Of a DNA stretch of 43,808 nucleotides, positions 1 through 7,398 are shown in pieces. A model generated the notes under the pieces. It saw only the letters and a list, made by a program, of their open reading frames with translations, did not search any database and had not been told where the DNA came from. The stretch is taken from NCBI GenBank assembly GCA_021373015.1, contig JAJFTJ010000010.1:1-43808 (forward strand). The letters run 5' to 3'. This DNA comes from Nitrospiraceae bacterium (GTDB lineage: Bacteria; Nitrospirota; Thermodesulfovibrionia; Thermodesulfovibrionales; UBA1546). The stretch's first letter is position 1. Each line of letters begins with the position of its first letter. The translations under genes were made by a program, and so were the position numbers.

Positions 1-19
1 TATTTTTCAGGAGAGAGCC

Positions 20-1084
20 ATGTGTGATGCGAAAGGCACGGAAGTATTAAGCAAAATTGGAGCAAAGACTGTTCCTGTGCAAAACGCAGTGGGGATGGTG
101 CTTGCTCACGATATCACCGAAATACGAAAAAACGATTTTAAGGGAAGGGCATTTAAAAAGGGACATGTAATAAAAGAAGGAGATGTAGATCATCTTAAAA
201 GACTTGGGAAGGAAAATCTTTTTGTTCTCAATATAGACGAGACAGAGATGCACGAGGATGATGCGGCATATGCGCTTGCGCAGGCGCTTATTGGCGAAGG
301 CGTTAAGATGACAGGCGAGACTAAAGAAGGCAAGATAACACTTGCGGCTGACAGAGACGGATTGTTAAAGATCAATAAAGAAGCGCTTTTAAGCTTCAAT
401 ATGCTCGGCGAAGTTATGTGCGCAACAATACATAATAATACTGTTGTTAAAAAAGACCAGATAATCGGAGGAACAAGAGCGATACCTCTTGTTGTTAAAA
501 AAGATATAGTGAATGCCGCGGTCTCAGCCGTGAGCCAAAACAGCAGGGCAATACAAGTAAAAGAATTCAGAAAACCCAAGGCAGGGGTTGTTATTACAGG
601 CAATGAAGTTTATCACGGAAAGATAAAGGACGCATTTGCTCCGATAATAAAAGAAAAGATAGAAGAATTCAAAGGCGAGATAGTTGGAATGTATTATGCG
701 CCTGATGATGAAAAATTCATAGAAGAAAAACTCAGAGAGCTGATAAGCGCAGGAGCAGACATATTGATAACAACAGGAGGAATGTCTGTTGACCCTGATG
801 ATGTTACGAGGTTTGCAATAAGAAATCTGGGGGCAAAAGATCTGTGTTACGGTTCAGCTGTGCTTCCGGGAGCAATGTTTTTAACAGCCTATGTTGGGTC
901 CATCCCTGTCCTAGGAATACCTGCATGCGGAATGTATCACAGGACAACAATATTCGACCTTGTTTTTCCGCGCATACTTGCAGGAGAGAAGATAGGAAGG
1001 AAAGAACTCGCAGAAATGGGACACGGCGGCTTATGTCTGGACTGCGAAGAATGCAGATACCCGCACTGCCCTTTCGGTAAATAA
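20..1084 (+). CDS. MoeA-like molybdopterin-binding protein
   Basis: The 354-residue protein resembles the MoeA-like/MogA-fold family that binds molybdopterin. The N-terminal part carries the MoeA-type segment around VPVQNAVGMVLAHDITE and a lid-like GRAFKKGHVIKEGDVDHL stretch. The C-terminal half has the MPT-binding core, with VVITGNEVYHGKI near residue 193 and a TTGGMSVDPDD loop near 250. An AGGAGAG ribosome site lies 5-6 bases before the ATG. It is shorter than true MoeA (about 400) and ends in a cysteine cluster C339-x2-C342-x2-C345-x4-C350 that canonical MoeA lacks; this could bind metal (inference). Similar proteins accompany molybdo/tungstoenzyme genes, but no such partner is visible here because the window begins 19 bases upstream. 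The family is secure; whether it inserts metal or acts as a sensor/accessory protein is not. Confidence 0.82.
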   Translation: MCDAKGTEVLSKIGAKTVPVQNAVGMVLAHDITEIRKNDFKGRAFKKGHVIKEGDVDHLKRLGKENLFVLNIDETEMHEDDAAYALAQALIGEGVKMTGETKEGKITLAADRDGLLKINKEALLSFNMLGEVMCATIHNNTVVKKDQIIGGTRAIPLVVKKDIVNAAVSAVSQNSRAIQVKEFRKPKAGVVITGNEVYHGKIKDAFAPIIKEKIEEFKGEIVGMYYAPDDEKFIEEKLRELISAGADILITTGGMSVDPDDVTRFAIRNLGAKDLCYGSAVLPGAMFLTAYVGSIPVLGIPACGMYHRTTIFDLVFPRILAGEKIGRKELAEMGHGGLCLDCEECRYPHCPFGK

Positions 1085-1098
1085 TGGATTGGTTTTTT

Positions 1099-1150
1099 TG
1101 GTGGAGCTGAAGGGGATTAGACCGACCTGTCGATGCGACCGCTCTCCTCT
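1099..1150 (-). repeat. tRNA-Ala 3'-end remnant downstream of the GIY-YIG gene
   Basis: Bases 1099-1117 are identical to the last 19 bases of the intact tRNA-Ala (1444-1462), including the encoded CCA and acceptor strand. Read on the minus strand, the preceding bases (about 1145-1121) carry a degenerate variant of the tRNA middle in which the anticodon arm is replaced by a short GGTCGCATCGACAGGTCG block. The same block recurs in the tandem repeats at 1520-1710. The remnant has no 5' acceptor strand and cannot fold as a tRNA. It forms the distal boundary of the insert that carries the GIY-YIG gene. Confidence 0.75.
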
Positions 1151-1183
1151 TGTGTCATCAGCCGAATATCTGATCGAACTCGT

Positions 1184-1429
1184 TTATAGAATTCCTTTTT
1201 CTTTCAGCTCTAATCTGCCGGCTACAGTTTTAAAAAATTTTTCTCGAGAAACAGCCTCTGCACGCGTTGGATATTCCTCTTTATAAACTAATTCCCATGG
1301 TTTTTTGTATTTAGTCGAATAGGATTTTCCTGAGTTATGCTCTGCAAGTCTTTTTTCAAGATTGCCGGAACTGCCTGTGTACGAACTTCCTGCAGTCTTA
1401 CTTTTTAGAATGTAAACAAAATAAGGCAT
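1184..1429 (-). CDS. Small GIY-YIG nuclease-family protein (UPF0213/COG2827 type)
   Basis: The 81-residue protein is a single minimal GIY-YIG domain: MPYFVYILKSK at the start, SSYTGSSGNLEKRLAEHN with the conserved Tyr-Gly, Arg and His, then TKYKKPWELVYKEEYP, the metal-binding Glu in SREKFFK, and a terminal GRLELKEKG. Homologs are predicted DNA endonucleases or repair-type nucleases; the biological role of this subfamily is poorly known. A longer open frame to 1504 exists, but its first 25 codons are just the translated tRNA-Ala gene, so I start at the methionine at 1429. No Shine-Dalgarno precedes that ATG, which lies 14 bases beyond the tRNA 3' end, so the gene may be read from the tRNA transcript or be weakly expressed. 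A 19-bp duplication of the tRNA 3' end flanks it, suggesting it arrived by insertion at the tRNA. Confidence 0.82.
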   Translation of the reverse strand: MPYFVYILKSKTAGSSYTGSSGNLEKRLAEHNSGKSYSTKYKKPWELVYKEEYPTRAEAVSREKFFKTVAGRLELKEKGIL

Positions 1430-1443
1430 AGTTTTTTGTTTTT

Positions 1444-1519
<76 letters not shown>

Positions 1520-1710
1520 TAATGAAAAATATTCCTGTCTTTTTGAACTGTACTTCTCACTCGACCTGTCGATGCGACCGCTCTAAGAGCCTTATCCCAA
1601 CTGAGCTACAGCCCCTAATGAAAAATATTCCTGTCTTTTGAACTGTACTACTCACTCGACCTGTCGATACGACCGCTCTAAGAGTCTTATGCCAACTGAG
1701 CTACAGCCCC
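1520..1710 (-). repeat. Two 95-96 bp tandem repeats, each containing a tRNA-Ala 5' half
   Basis: Units 1520-1615 and 1616-1710 differ by four substitutions and one single-base indel. On the minus strand each begins with the exact tRNA-Ala 5' end (GGGGCTGTAGCTCAGTTGG). An insertion follows in the D loop, then GAGC and the GGTCGCATCGACAGGTCGAG block that replaces the anticodon arm, then about 40 bases of AT-rich spacer ending in ATTCCTGTCTTTT read on the plus strand. The T arm and 3' acceptor strand are missing, so they are not functional tRNAs. They sit head-to-tail directly upstream of the intact tRNA-Ala. Confidence 0.85.
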
Positions 1711-2015
1711 TAATAAGCAGACCTAAGATTCTAAATTCTTGTATTGCTTAAGTCAAGGATGCTTTAAGAATAACATTTAAGTTTAATTTAATGCGTACGA
1801 TATTTTTTAATATATTCCTGAGCAACATACAAAGCTGTGGTTTTTTTGCAATGGGCTGTTGCATCAAGGACACATAGAACTTAAAAACCACGGGATTTTA
1901 CCCTTATTTTCATTAAAATTTAACTGGTATTTTTCTTGCTTTATGTTTTATAACGTGTTACGGTAGGGCATGCTAAAGCGGATAAAAAATAAATATTCAA
2001 GGCCTGAAATAGGGC
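1711..2015. other. AT-rich intergenic stretch with no recognised feature
   Basis: About 300 bases lie between the tRNA-derived repeats and the porin promoter. I see no open frame of note, no paired repeat with a T-tract and no tRNA-like fold. Confidence 0.5.
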
Positions 2016-2044
2016 TTGACAAAAGTTTTGAATATGGTTTATAT
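2016..2044 (+). promoter_or_regulatory. Sigma-70-type promoter of the porin gene
   Basis: TTGACA (2016-2021), a 17-base spacer and TTATAT (2039-2044) make a near-consensus promoter. The predicted transcription start is near 2051, giving an unusually long leader of about 230 bases before the porin start codon. Confidence 0.75.
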
Positions 2045-2106
2045 TTTGGCCAAATAACTGTTCTTTGATAAGATGTTTTAAGCAGAACTCTGAAATTTAT
2101 TTATAA

Positions 2107-2254
2107 GCCTCGGGAAGAGGCTGAGACCCAGATTATCAGGGAGGTGATGGAGGAGGAGAATTTTTAAATAATTTTATGATTATTAAATTTTGAGTGAAGA
2201 ATAGTTATCATTCAAAAATCCTGTTTAACAGGAAAAAATGCAGTCAAATTTGAC
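2107..2254 (+). promoter_or_regulatory. Structured 5' leader of the porin mRNA
   Basis: Four self-complementary elements occur in series: GCCTC/GAGGC (2107-2121), a 10-bp stem TTTTGAGTGA/TCATTCAAAA (2188-2217, one G-T pair), CCTGT/ACAGG (2220-2232) and the perfect 12-bp palindrome GTCAAATTTGAC (2243-2254), followed by the ribosome site AAGGAGGG (2268-2275). The 2121-2160 stretch is purine-rich, with several GGAGG-like words. I could not match it to a known riboswitch class; a role in mRNA stability, small-RNA control or protein binding is inference. Confidence 0.45.
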
Positions 2255-2282
2255 GTAAGATCAAACGAAGGAGGGTAAAGCA

Positions 2283-3653
2283 TTGAAAAAGTATTTGGCA
2301 TTAATCGTAAGCATGTTGTTAGTACTCAGCTTTGCGGCAGTTGCTTTTGCACAGATGCCTGCTGGAACCACATCTGTTGTGGCTAAAGGCGATACACAGG
2401 TAGCTCTTACCGGTGAGATAGGCATGAGAGGCAGATATTTTAAGAACCTTGACCTTAATGACAGCGACGGCAGCGGGGGTGAAAAAGGTAATGCTTCTAT
2501 GTATCAGTACCACTATGCCCTTGGTGTAACAGCAACAACAGGCAAGGTGAAAGGCGTAATAGAGTTCTACTCAGGAAAGACAGGATGGCTCACATGGGGT
2601 AAAACTAGTTCCACAGCTGAAATCGGCAAGCCTGCTGAAGACGATGTGACTACAGGATCACTTGGTCCAAACTTCAGACAGCTCTTTATCGAGTTCCCAG
2701 TATTAGGCGTTAATGTTAAGGTTGGTCATCAGCTCGGCCAGCTCGGCGTAGCATCATTCCTTGATTTCTCAAAAGAAGGCGCTGATGCTCTTATTCTTTC
2801 ATACCCATTCGGCAAGAATTCAGTAGCATTAGGAACAATTAAAGTTACTGAAATGAACGATGTTGCAACAACTGAAGGCTCACCTGACAAGGATACGGAC
2901 ATCTACTTTGCAACAGGCGATTTTGATCTCTCAGGTCATGGCCTCGGATTCAACGTTGCTATGGTTAGAAATTCTGATGTTGCTACTAAAAAGAGCAATG
3001 TACTATACAACGCAGGACTTACCTACAAGGGCAAGTTCGGTCCATTGGGATTGCTTGCAGCATTTGACAAGCAGTTTGGTGATCATGGATCAGACACAGC
3101 AAAAGTAAAATACCAAGGCTACCATGCACGCTTAGTCGCAAACTATGCTCCAATCAACGAGTTGACACTCTCAGCAGCTTCCATTTACTACAGCGGAGAC
3201 AAAGGCGACACTACCGACAAATCAGAAGGCTTCACAACATATCTTGAAGATAAAGACTATGCAACATTCGTATATGGCTATTTGGTAAGAGGAGTACAGG
3301 GAGGCGCCCTTACAGCAACTAGCAACTACGGTCCTGGCGTACCAGTTCCAGCAGGAACATGGTTCAACAGATTGGCAGCAACTTACAAGCCAATGAAAGA
3401 CCTTGCTGTCACAGGAGCTTTTATAAATCTCAGAGGAACATATAAGAACATCTCAGCAATGTCATATAATGGCAGCAGCAAGTCAATCGGTAATGAAATT
3501 GATATGCTGATCAGCTATGACATCACAAAGAACCTCAACTACAGCATTCAGGGCGGTATCTTAATGCCTGGCAAAGCTTGGGAGAGAAGCGACACTCTGA
3601 AACAGGACGAGAATGCAATCGCAATGCAGCACGTTCTTATGTACAAGTTCTAA
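2283..3653 (+). CDS. Outer-membrane beta-barrel porin
   Basis: The 456-residue protein starts with a clear Sec signal peptide (MKKYLALIVSMLLVLSF..., likely cleavage after AFA at residue 23). The rest alternates short amphipathic strands with Gly/Asp/Asn-rich loops and ends in an aromatic strand finishing ...LMYKF. A C-terminal phenylalanine is the BAM recognition signature of outer-membrane barrels. It is therefore a general or anion-type porin inserted in the outer membrane; the substrate cannot be told. The start codon is TTG at 2283, preceded by a strong AAGGAGGG site. The strong promoter, long leader, and dedicated terminator at 3681 indicate a highly expressed single-gene transcript. Codon choice is richer in C-ending codons than the neighbours, in line with high expression. 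No N-terminal SLH domain is apparent. Confidence 0.82.
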   Translation: MKKYLALIVSMLLVLSFAAVAFAQMPAGTTSVVAKGDTQVALTGEIGMRGRYFKNLDLNDSDGSGGEKGNASMYQYHYALGVTATTGKVKGVIEFYSGKTGWLTWGKTSSTAEIGKPAEDDVTTGSLGPNFRQLFIEFPVLGVNVKVGHQLGQLGVASFLDFSKEGADALILSYPFGKNSVALGTIKVTEMNDVATTEGSPDKDTDIYFATGDFDLSGHGLGFNVAMVRNSDVATKKSNVLYNAGLTYKGKFGPLGLLAAFDKQFGDHGSDTAKVKYQGYHARLVANYAPINELTLSAASIYYSGDKGDTTDKSEGFTTYLEDKDYATFVYGYLVRGVQGGALTATSNYGPGVPVPAGTWFNRLAATYKPMKDLAVTGAFINLRGTYKNISAMSYNGSSKSIGNEIDMLISYDITKNLNYSIQGGILMPGKAWERSDTLKQDENAIAMQHVLMYKF

Positions 3654-3680
3654 GTTAGACAACACTTAATTGTGTTTAAA

Positions 3681-3707
3681 GGCGGGTCTTTTCGACCCGC
3701 CTTTTTT
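3681..3707 (+). terminator. Rho-independent terminator of the porin gene
   Basis: A perfect 8-bp stem GGCGGGTC/GACCCGCC with loop TTTTC (3681-3701) is followed by six T residues, 28 bases after the porin stop codon. Confidence 0.93.
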
Positions 3708-3730
3708 ATTTGTGTTAAAATTGTCCAAGG

Positions 3731-3736
3731 TAAAAT
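3731..3736 (+). promoter_or_regulatory. Candidate -10 box of hemD (near-leaderless)
   Basis: TAAAAT lies 10 bases before the hemD ATG, and no Shine-Dalgarno precedes that ATG. The predicted start of transcription falls about 3-4 bases upstream of the start codon. No convincing -35 box is visible. Confidence 0.35.
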
Positions 3737-3746
3737 AATCTTATAA

Positions 3747-4565
3747 ATGAATGCCAATAATATAAAAATACTTATCACAAGAGAAGACTCTGCGGAATTC
3801 GATCCGTTGAGAAATTTCGGCGCAGAGATAATCAAATTTCCCTGCATCGAGATAATCCCGCCTGAAAACTATGATGCGCTCGATAATGCAATAGAAAAAA
3901 TAGAAACATACGACTGGATAATTTTCACAAGCAGAAATGCTGTCAAGTATTTCATCAAAAGATTTTCTGCCCTTAACAAAGAAATCGAATTAATAAAAAA
4001 GATAAAAGTCTGCGCTGTCGGCTCAAAGACAGCGGAAGAGATAGAAAGATACGGGATAAAAGTAAGCCTTATACCGGATAAATTTAATGCTGAAGGTTTG
4101 ATAAACGTATTCCCGAACCCCAAGGGGATGAGATTTCTTTTGCCGCGCGCTGAGAACGCAAGAGAGATTTTTCCTGGGAAGATGCGAGAACTCGGAGGAG
4201 AGATAGATGTTCCCGTAACTTACAGGACTGTTATGCCTGAGATAAAAGCAGAAAAAGTAAAAAAACTTCTTTCAGAGATACGGCTTTCGAGAAAAATAGG
4301 CAGAGAATTCATGGCAGTGTTCACGAGCAGTTCCGCATTCAATAATTTCATAAAGATCATCGGAGAAGACTCAAAAGCCCTGCTCGAAGATGTGACCATC
4401 GCTGTTATCGGCAATGTTACTGCAAAGGCAGTCGAAAAAGCAGGATTCAAAGTTGATATAATGCCTTCTGAATTTACCATAGAAGCGATGAACAGAGAGA
4501 TAATCAGCTTTATTCAAAAAGGCGATAAGAAGCTGGACGAAAAACAAAAGGAGATGTTATCATAA
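3747..4565 (+). CDS. hemD: Uroporphyrinogen-III synthase
   Basis: The 272-residue protein matches HemD, which closes and inverts ring D of hydroxymethylbilane to give uroporphyrinogen III, the last common precursor of heme, siroheme and cobalamin. The two-lobed U3S fold is marked by ILITREDS at the start, IIFTSRNAVKYF near residue 60, VCAVGSKTAEEIERYG near 90, LLPRAENAREIFP near 130, then FTSSSAFNNF near 195 and VTIAVIGNVTAKAVEKAGF near 215. HemD sequences diverge strongly, but this motif order is diagnostic. It stands alone rather than with hemC or cobA. The start has no Shine-Dalgarno and lies close to a -10 box, suggesting a leaderless or nearly leaderless mRNA. It is followed at once by tRNA-Arg, possibly on the same transcript. 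Confidence 0.9.
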   Translation: MNANNIKILITREDSAEFDPLRNFGAEIIKFPCIEIIPPENYDALDNAIEKIETYDWIIFTSRNAVKYFIKRFSALNKEIELIKKIKVCAVGSKTAEEIERYGIKVSLIPDKFNAEGLINVFPNPKGMRFLLPRAENAREIFPGKMRELGGEIDVPVTYRTVMPEIKAEKVKKLLSEIRLSRKIGREFMAVFTSSSAFNNFIKIIGEDSKALLEDVTIAVIGNVTAKAVEKAGFKVDIMPSEFTIEAMNREIISFIQKGDKKLDEKQKEMLS

Positions 4566-4609
4566 ATTTATTTTTCAACCTTGAGTCTGAATTTAGAATT
4601 TATCCCCCC

Positions 4610-4686
4610 GCCCCCTTAGCTCAGTAGGATAGAGCACAGGTTTCCTAAACCTGGTGTCGCAAGTTCGATTCTTGCAGGGGGCACCA
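4610..4686 (+). tRNA. tRNA-Arg (anticodon CCT)
   Basis: The cloverleaf is complete: acceptor GCCCCCT/AGGGGGC, D arm GCTC...GAGC, anticodon stem CAGGT/ACCTG around loop TTCCTAA (anticodon CCT), T arm with TTCGATT, discriminator A and encoded CCA. It lies between hemD and the convergent fabF gene. Confidence 0.95.
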
Positions 4687-4693
4687 GATTTTT

Positions 4694-5923
4694 CTAAACT
4701 TCTTTTATGATTAGAACTGCGTTTGTTCCGCCGAATGCGAAGGAATTTGACATGACAGTTCTGACCTTTACGCCGTGTCGCCCGACATTTGGAACATAGT
4801 CAAGGTCGCATTCAGGATCCGGCACTTTTAGATTTGCTGTTGGAGGCACCGCTTTGTTTTTTATAGCGAGAATTGAAGCTATGAACTCCACTGCTCCGCC
4901 TGCTCCAATCAGATGGCCGTGCATTGACTTGGTTGAGCTTACAGGGATTTTGTACGCCTGCTCAGAGAACACTTTTTTTAATGCCTGAGTTTCAACAAGA
5001 TCATTTATCTCTGTTGCAGTTCCATGCGCATTTATGTAATCAATATCATCAGTAGATATTTTTGCATCGTCAAAGGCAAGGTTCATTGCACGCACCTGCC
5101 CTTCAACAGAAGGACTTGTGATGTGATGTGCATCGCACGTTGAAGAATATCCGATTACTTCTCCATAGATCTTTGCTCCGCGTTTTTTTGCAGCTTCCAT
5201 CTCTTCCATTACAATGACTGCAGCGCCTTCTCCAAGCACAAAACCGGTTCTGTTTTTTGAAAAAGGCTTGCATGAAGCAGACGGGTCTTCAGGATCCTCT
5301 AAAGCCAGCACACGCATTGACTCCCAGCATTTGAAGGATGCTAATTGAAGGATGCTCTCTGTGCCGCCTGCAAGCATTCGGTCAACGCTGCCGTATTTTA
5401 TCCTGTGAAAGGCTTCTCCTATCGCAACTGACGAGGCTGAACATGCCGTTGAAAAAGTAAGACATGGACCGAATAATTTATATTCAATAGAAATGTGGGA
5501 TGCAGAGGCATTGTTCATTATCTTTACTACTGACAAGGGGCTTACCCTGTCAGCTTTTTTCACGTATATGCTTAAATTTACATCCTCCAGAGATTGCGAT
5601 CCGCCCATCCCTGTTCCCATATACACGCCTGTGCGAAGTTTTTCCTCGTCGGTGAGTGAGAGTCCTGAATCATTCCATGCCTGCGACGCTGCTACAAGAG
5701 CCATCTGGGTCACTCTGTCAAGAGACCATGCGCCTTTGCCATGGAAATAATCTGATACATTGAAATCAGCAGGAGCAGAAATCTTTATAGAGAGTTTTTC
5801 AGCAAAGGGTTCAGATATTCTTTTCACCGCTGATTTTGCGGACATTAGATTATTAAAGAAATCGGCAGGGTTTTTGCCGGTTGGCGAGATAATGCCCAAT
5901 CCTGTAACAGCTACTCTTCTCAA
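4694..5923 (-). CDS. fabF: 3-oxoacyl-ACP synthase II (KAS II)
   Basis: FabF condenses malonyl-ACP with acyl-ACP in fatty-acid elongation in the cytoplasm. The 409-residue length is typical. The nucleophilic cysteine is C161 in FSTACSASSVAIGEA, and the two catalytic histidines are H300 in INAHGTATE and H337 in STKSMHGHLIGAGGA, with the conserved Lys at 332. The C-terminal SNSFAFGGTNAVLI is also family-typical. The gene is preceded 12 bases upstream by an acyl carrier protein and, before that, by an LpxL-like acyltransferase. This suggests a unit supplying acyl-ACP for membrane or lipid A synthesis. The stop codon lies 8 bases from the convergent tRNA-Arg. Confidence 0.95.
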   Translation of the reverse strand: MRRVAVTGLGIISPTGKNPADFFNNLMSAKSAVKRISEPFAEKLSIKISAPADFNVSDYFHGKGAWSLDRVTQMALVAASQAWNDSGLSLTDEEKLRTGVYMGTGMGGSQSLEDVNLSIYVKKADRVSPLSVVKIMNNASASHISIEYKLFGPCLTFSTACSASSVAIGEAFHRIKYGSVDRMLAGGTESILQLASFKCWESMRVLALEDPEDPSASCKPFSKNRTGFVLGEGAAVIVMEEMEAAKKRGAKIYGEVIGYSSTCDAHHITSPSVEGQVRAMNLAFDDAKISTDDIDYINAHGTATEINDLVETQALKKVFSEQAYKIPVSSTKSMHGHLIGAGGAVEFIASILAIKNKAVPPTANLKVPDPECDLDYVPNVGRHGVKVRTVMSNSFAFGGTNAVLIIKEV

Positions 5924-5935
5924 ATCAAACTATCC

Positions 5936-6190
5936 TTAAGCTTTTTTAGGATTTTGTTCAGCTACAAATCTGTCAATCGTGTCTATCAGATCCTGAATTG
6001 TGTTTATCTGAACTTCGCGGTCAGGTATCTTAATGTCAAATTCTTCTTCGATTGTGAACATGAACTCGATCTTGTCAAGAGAATCGAGGCCGAGGCTGTC
6101 TAATGTTGAGGAGGGCGTAAGCTCAGCCTCGTTTAGTTTCAGCTTCTCGACAAAAAGGTCTTTTACTCGCTGCAATGTAGATGCGGACAT
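5936..6190 (-). CDS. acpP: Acyl carrier protein
   Basis: The 84-residue acidic helical protein carries the phosphopantetheine site Ser37 in STLDSLGLDSLDKIEF, with the usual EEEFDIKIPD helix after it. I place the start at 6190, where AGGGGTGA precedes the ATG by five bases; an in-frame start at 6235 would add 15 residues not seen in ACPs and has no ribosome site. It sits between lpxL and fabF and is likely their acyl donor or extension scaffold. The NPKKA tail after the last helix is slightly longer than in E. coli AcpP. It may be the main housekeeping ACP or a second, dedicated one; the window cannot decide. Confidence 0.9.
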   Translation of the reverse strand: MSASTLQRVKDLFVEKLKLNEAELTPSSTLDSLGLDSLDKIEFMFTIEEEFDIKIPDREVQINTIQDLIDTIDRFVAEQNPKKA

Positions 6191-6304
6191 AGTCACCCCT
6201 AAATAATTTTTTATTTTTATCAATTCCAATGACAAAAGATCTGCTGCATCTGCAGGCCAAAGGAACCTATATATTATCCATAAAAATAAATTTCTAGTAA
6301 AGAC

Positions 6305-7192
6305 CTAAACACGTTTCCACTTTCTGTGTATCCAAAGCCACTCAGTCGGATGTTCCTTAATGTAATTTTCTATATAACCGGAGAACTTTTTTGTATCTTC
6401 GATAACAGCCTGTTCCTTGTTCTCAGAATGAGAAAGCTCTATCTCAGGATAGATGATTATCTTATGCCCATTTCCTTGTCTGTGAATAAAAACAGGAACT
6501 ACTGCTGCCTCATATTTTCTTGCTATAAGCGCAGGCATCTTTGTTGTCCATGCGCCTCTTCCAAGAAAATCAATAATATAACCTTCAACAGCCAAAACCG
6601 ACTGGTCCATAAGAATTCCGACAGTCCCGCCTGTCCTGAATGTATTGAGAATATCCCTTAGAGCGCCTTCTTTGTAAATAATATTGTTGCCGTAACGCTT
6701 TCTTGTTATCTCAACAAATCTATTAATAAATTTATTGTTTAAGGGTCTGGCAAGGACAGAAAAACCTTTAAACTTTGCAGAACCTGCCAGAGCCATAATT
6801 TCCCAGTTGCCGCAGTGGCCTGTTATCAGCATTATGCCCTTGCCTTTGGAATTTGCTTTTATGGCATGCTCAATGCCTTCGACAACAACAGAATCAATTA
6901 TCTTTCTGCCAAGACCATAATATATCTTTATCACCTCGACTAATGACCTGCCCATATTTTTAAAATTTTCTTTTATTGCCAGTTCAGGAGTTCCTTCAAG
7001 TCGTATTGCTCCAGCGTCAACAGATTTTCTCATGTTCTCTATTGCTATTTTTCTTCTGCCTCCCCAGATATGGAAGATAAAGAGTCCTAAATATTCCCCT
7101 GCCTTCAAAGCCCATCTAAGCGGCAGAAGAGCAAAAGGAGCAGATAAGACGAGAATAAAAAAAATCTGAATTACCCACAAAAGTCTTTTCAT
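6305..7192 (-). CDS. Lysophospholipid/lipid A acyltransferase (LpxL/HtrB family)
   Basis: This family transfers a late acyl chain from acyl-ACP to Kdo2-lipid IVA at the inner membrane. An N-terminal membrane anchor is visible (LLWVIQIFFILVLSAPFALL), followed by the HX4E catalytic motif in ITGHCGNWEIMA and family blocks FINRFVEITRKRYGNNII, GILMDQSV and the C-terminal PTEWLWIHRKWK. The frame extends to an ATG at 7210, but that ATG has no ribosome site. Instead its own bases form GGAGG (7208-7204) eleven bases before the ATG at 7192, so I favour 7192 (295 residues). The length is typical of LpxL. Upstream of acpP-fabF, it supports an acyl-lipid gene set and an LPS-bearing outer membrane. Confidence 0.87.
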   Translation of the reverse strand: MKRLLWVIQIFFILVLSAPFALLPLRWALKAGEYLGLFIFHIWGGRRKIAIENMRKSVDAGAIRLEGTPELAIKENFKNMGRSLVEVIKIYYGLGRKIIDSVVVEGIEHAIKANSKGKGIMLITGHCGNWEIMALAGSAKFKGFSVLARPLNNKFINRFVEITRKRYGNNIIYKEGALRDILNTFRTGGTVGILMDQSVLAVEGYIIDFLGRGAWTTKMPALIARKYEAAVVPVFIHRQGNGHKIIIYPEIELSHSENKEQAVIEDTKKFSGYIENYIKEHPTEWLWIHRKWKRV

Positions 7193-7344
7193 TGAAAGCA
7201 ATGCCTCCATAATTCAAAAATCGCTGAATAAAACAAAAAATAGGGTATCATGAGATTGAAAAATATTCAACAGAAATAAGGAAATTTGCTGTATCTATAT
7301 CAATAAAGATTATAGGTTAAATGCGTTTATATATACAAACAAAA

Positions 7345-7353
7345 TGGTAAAAT
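7345..7353 (+). promoter_or_regulatory. Possible extended -10 promoter of the cysteine-rich protein gene
   Basis: TGGTAAAAT is an extended -10 match (TG at 7345-7346, TAAAAT at 7348-7353). No good -35 box is visible. The mRNA leader would be about 40 bases. Confidence 0.3.
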
Positions 7354-7398
7354 AGACAAAATACAGTTTTCCAGATATTAAAAAAAGAGGAGTGAATT

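Noticed and set aside
190-603. Minus-strand 137-residue frame inside the MoeA-like gene
   Set aside because: A shadow frame of the real gene, with no ribosome site.
1520-1710. Possible CRISPR-like array
   Set aside because: Only two long units, the repeat includes the spacer and its content is tRNA-derived; no cas genes nearby.
2107-2160. TPP-riboswitch-like CTGAGA word in the porin leader
   Set aside because: The second conserved half of the thi-box is absent and the gene is a porin, not a thiamine gene.
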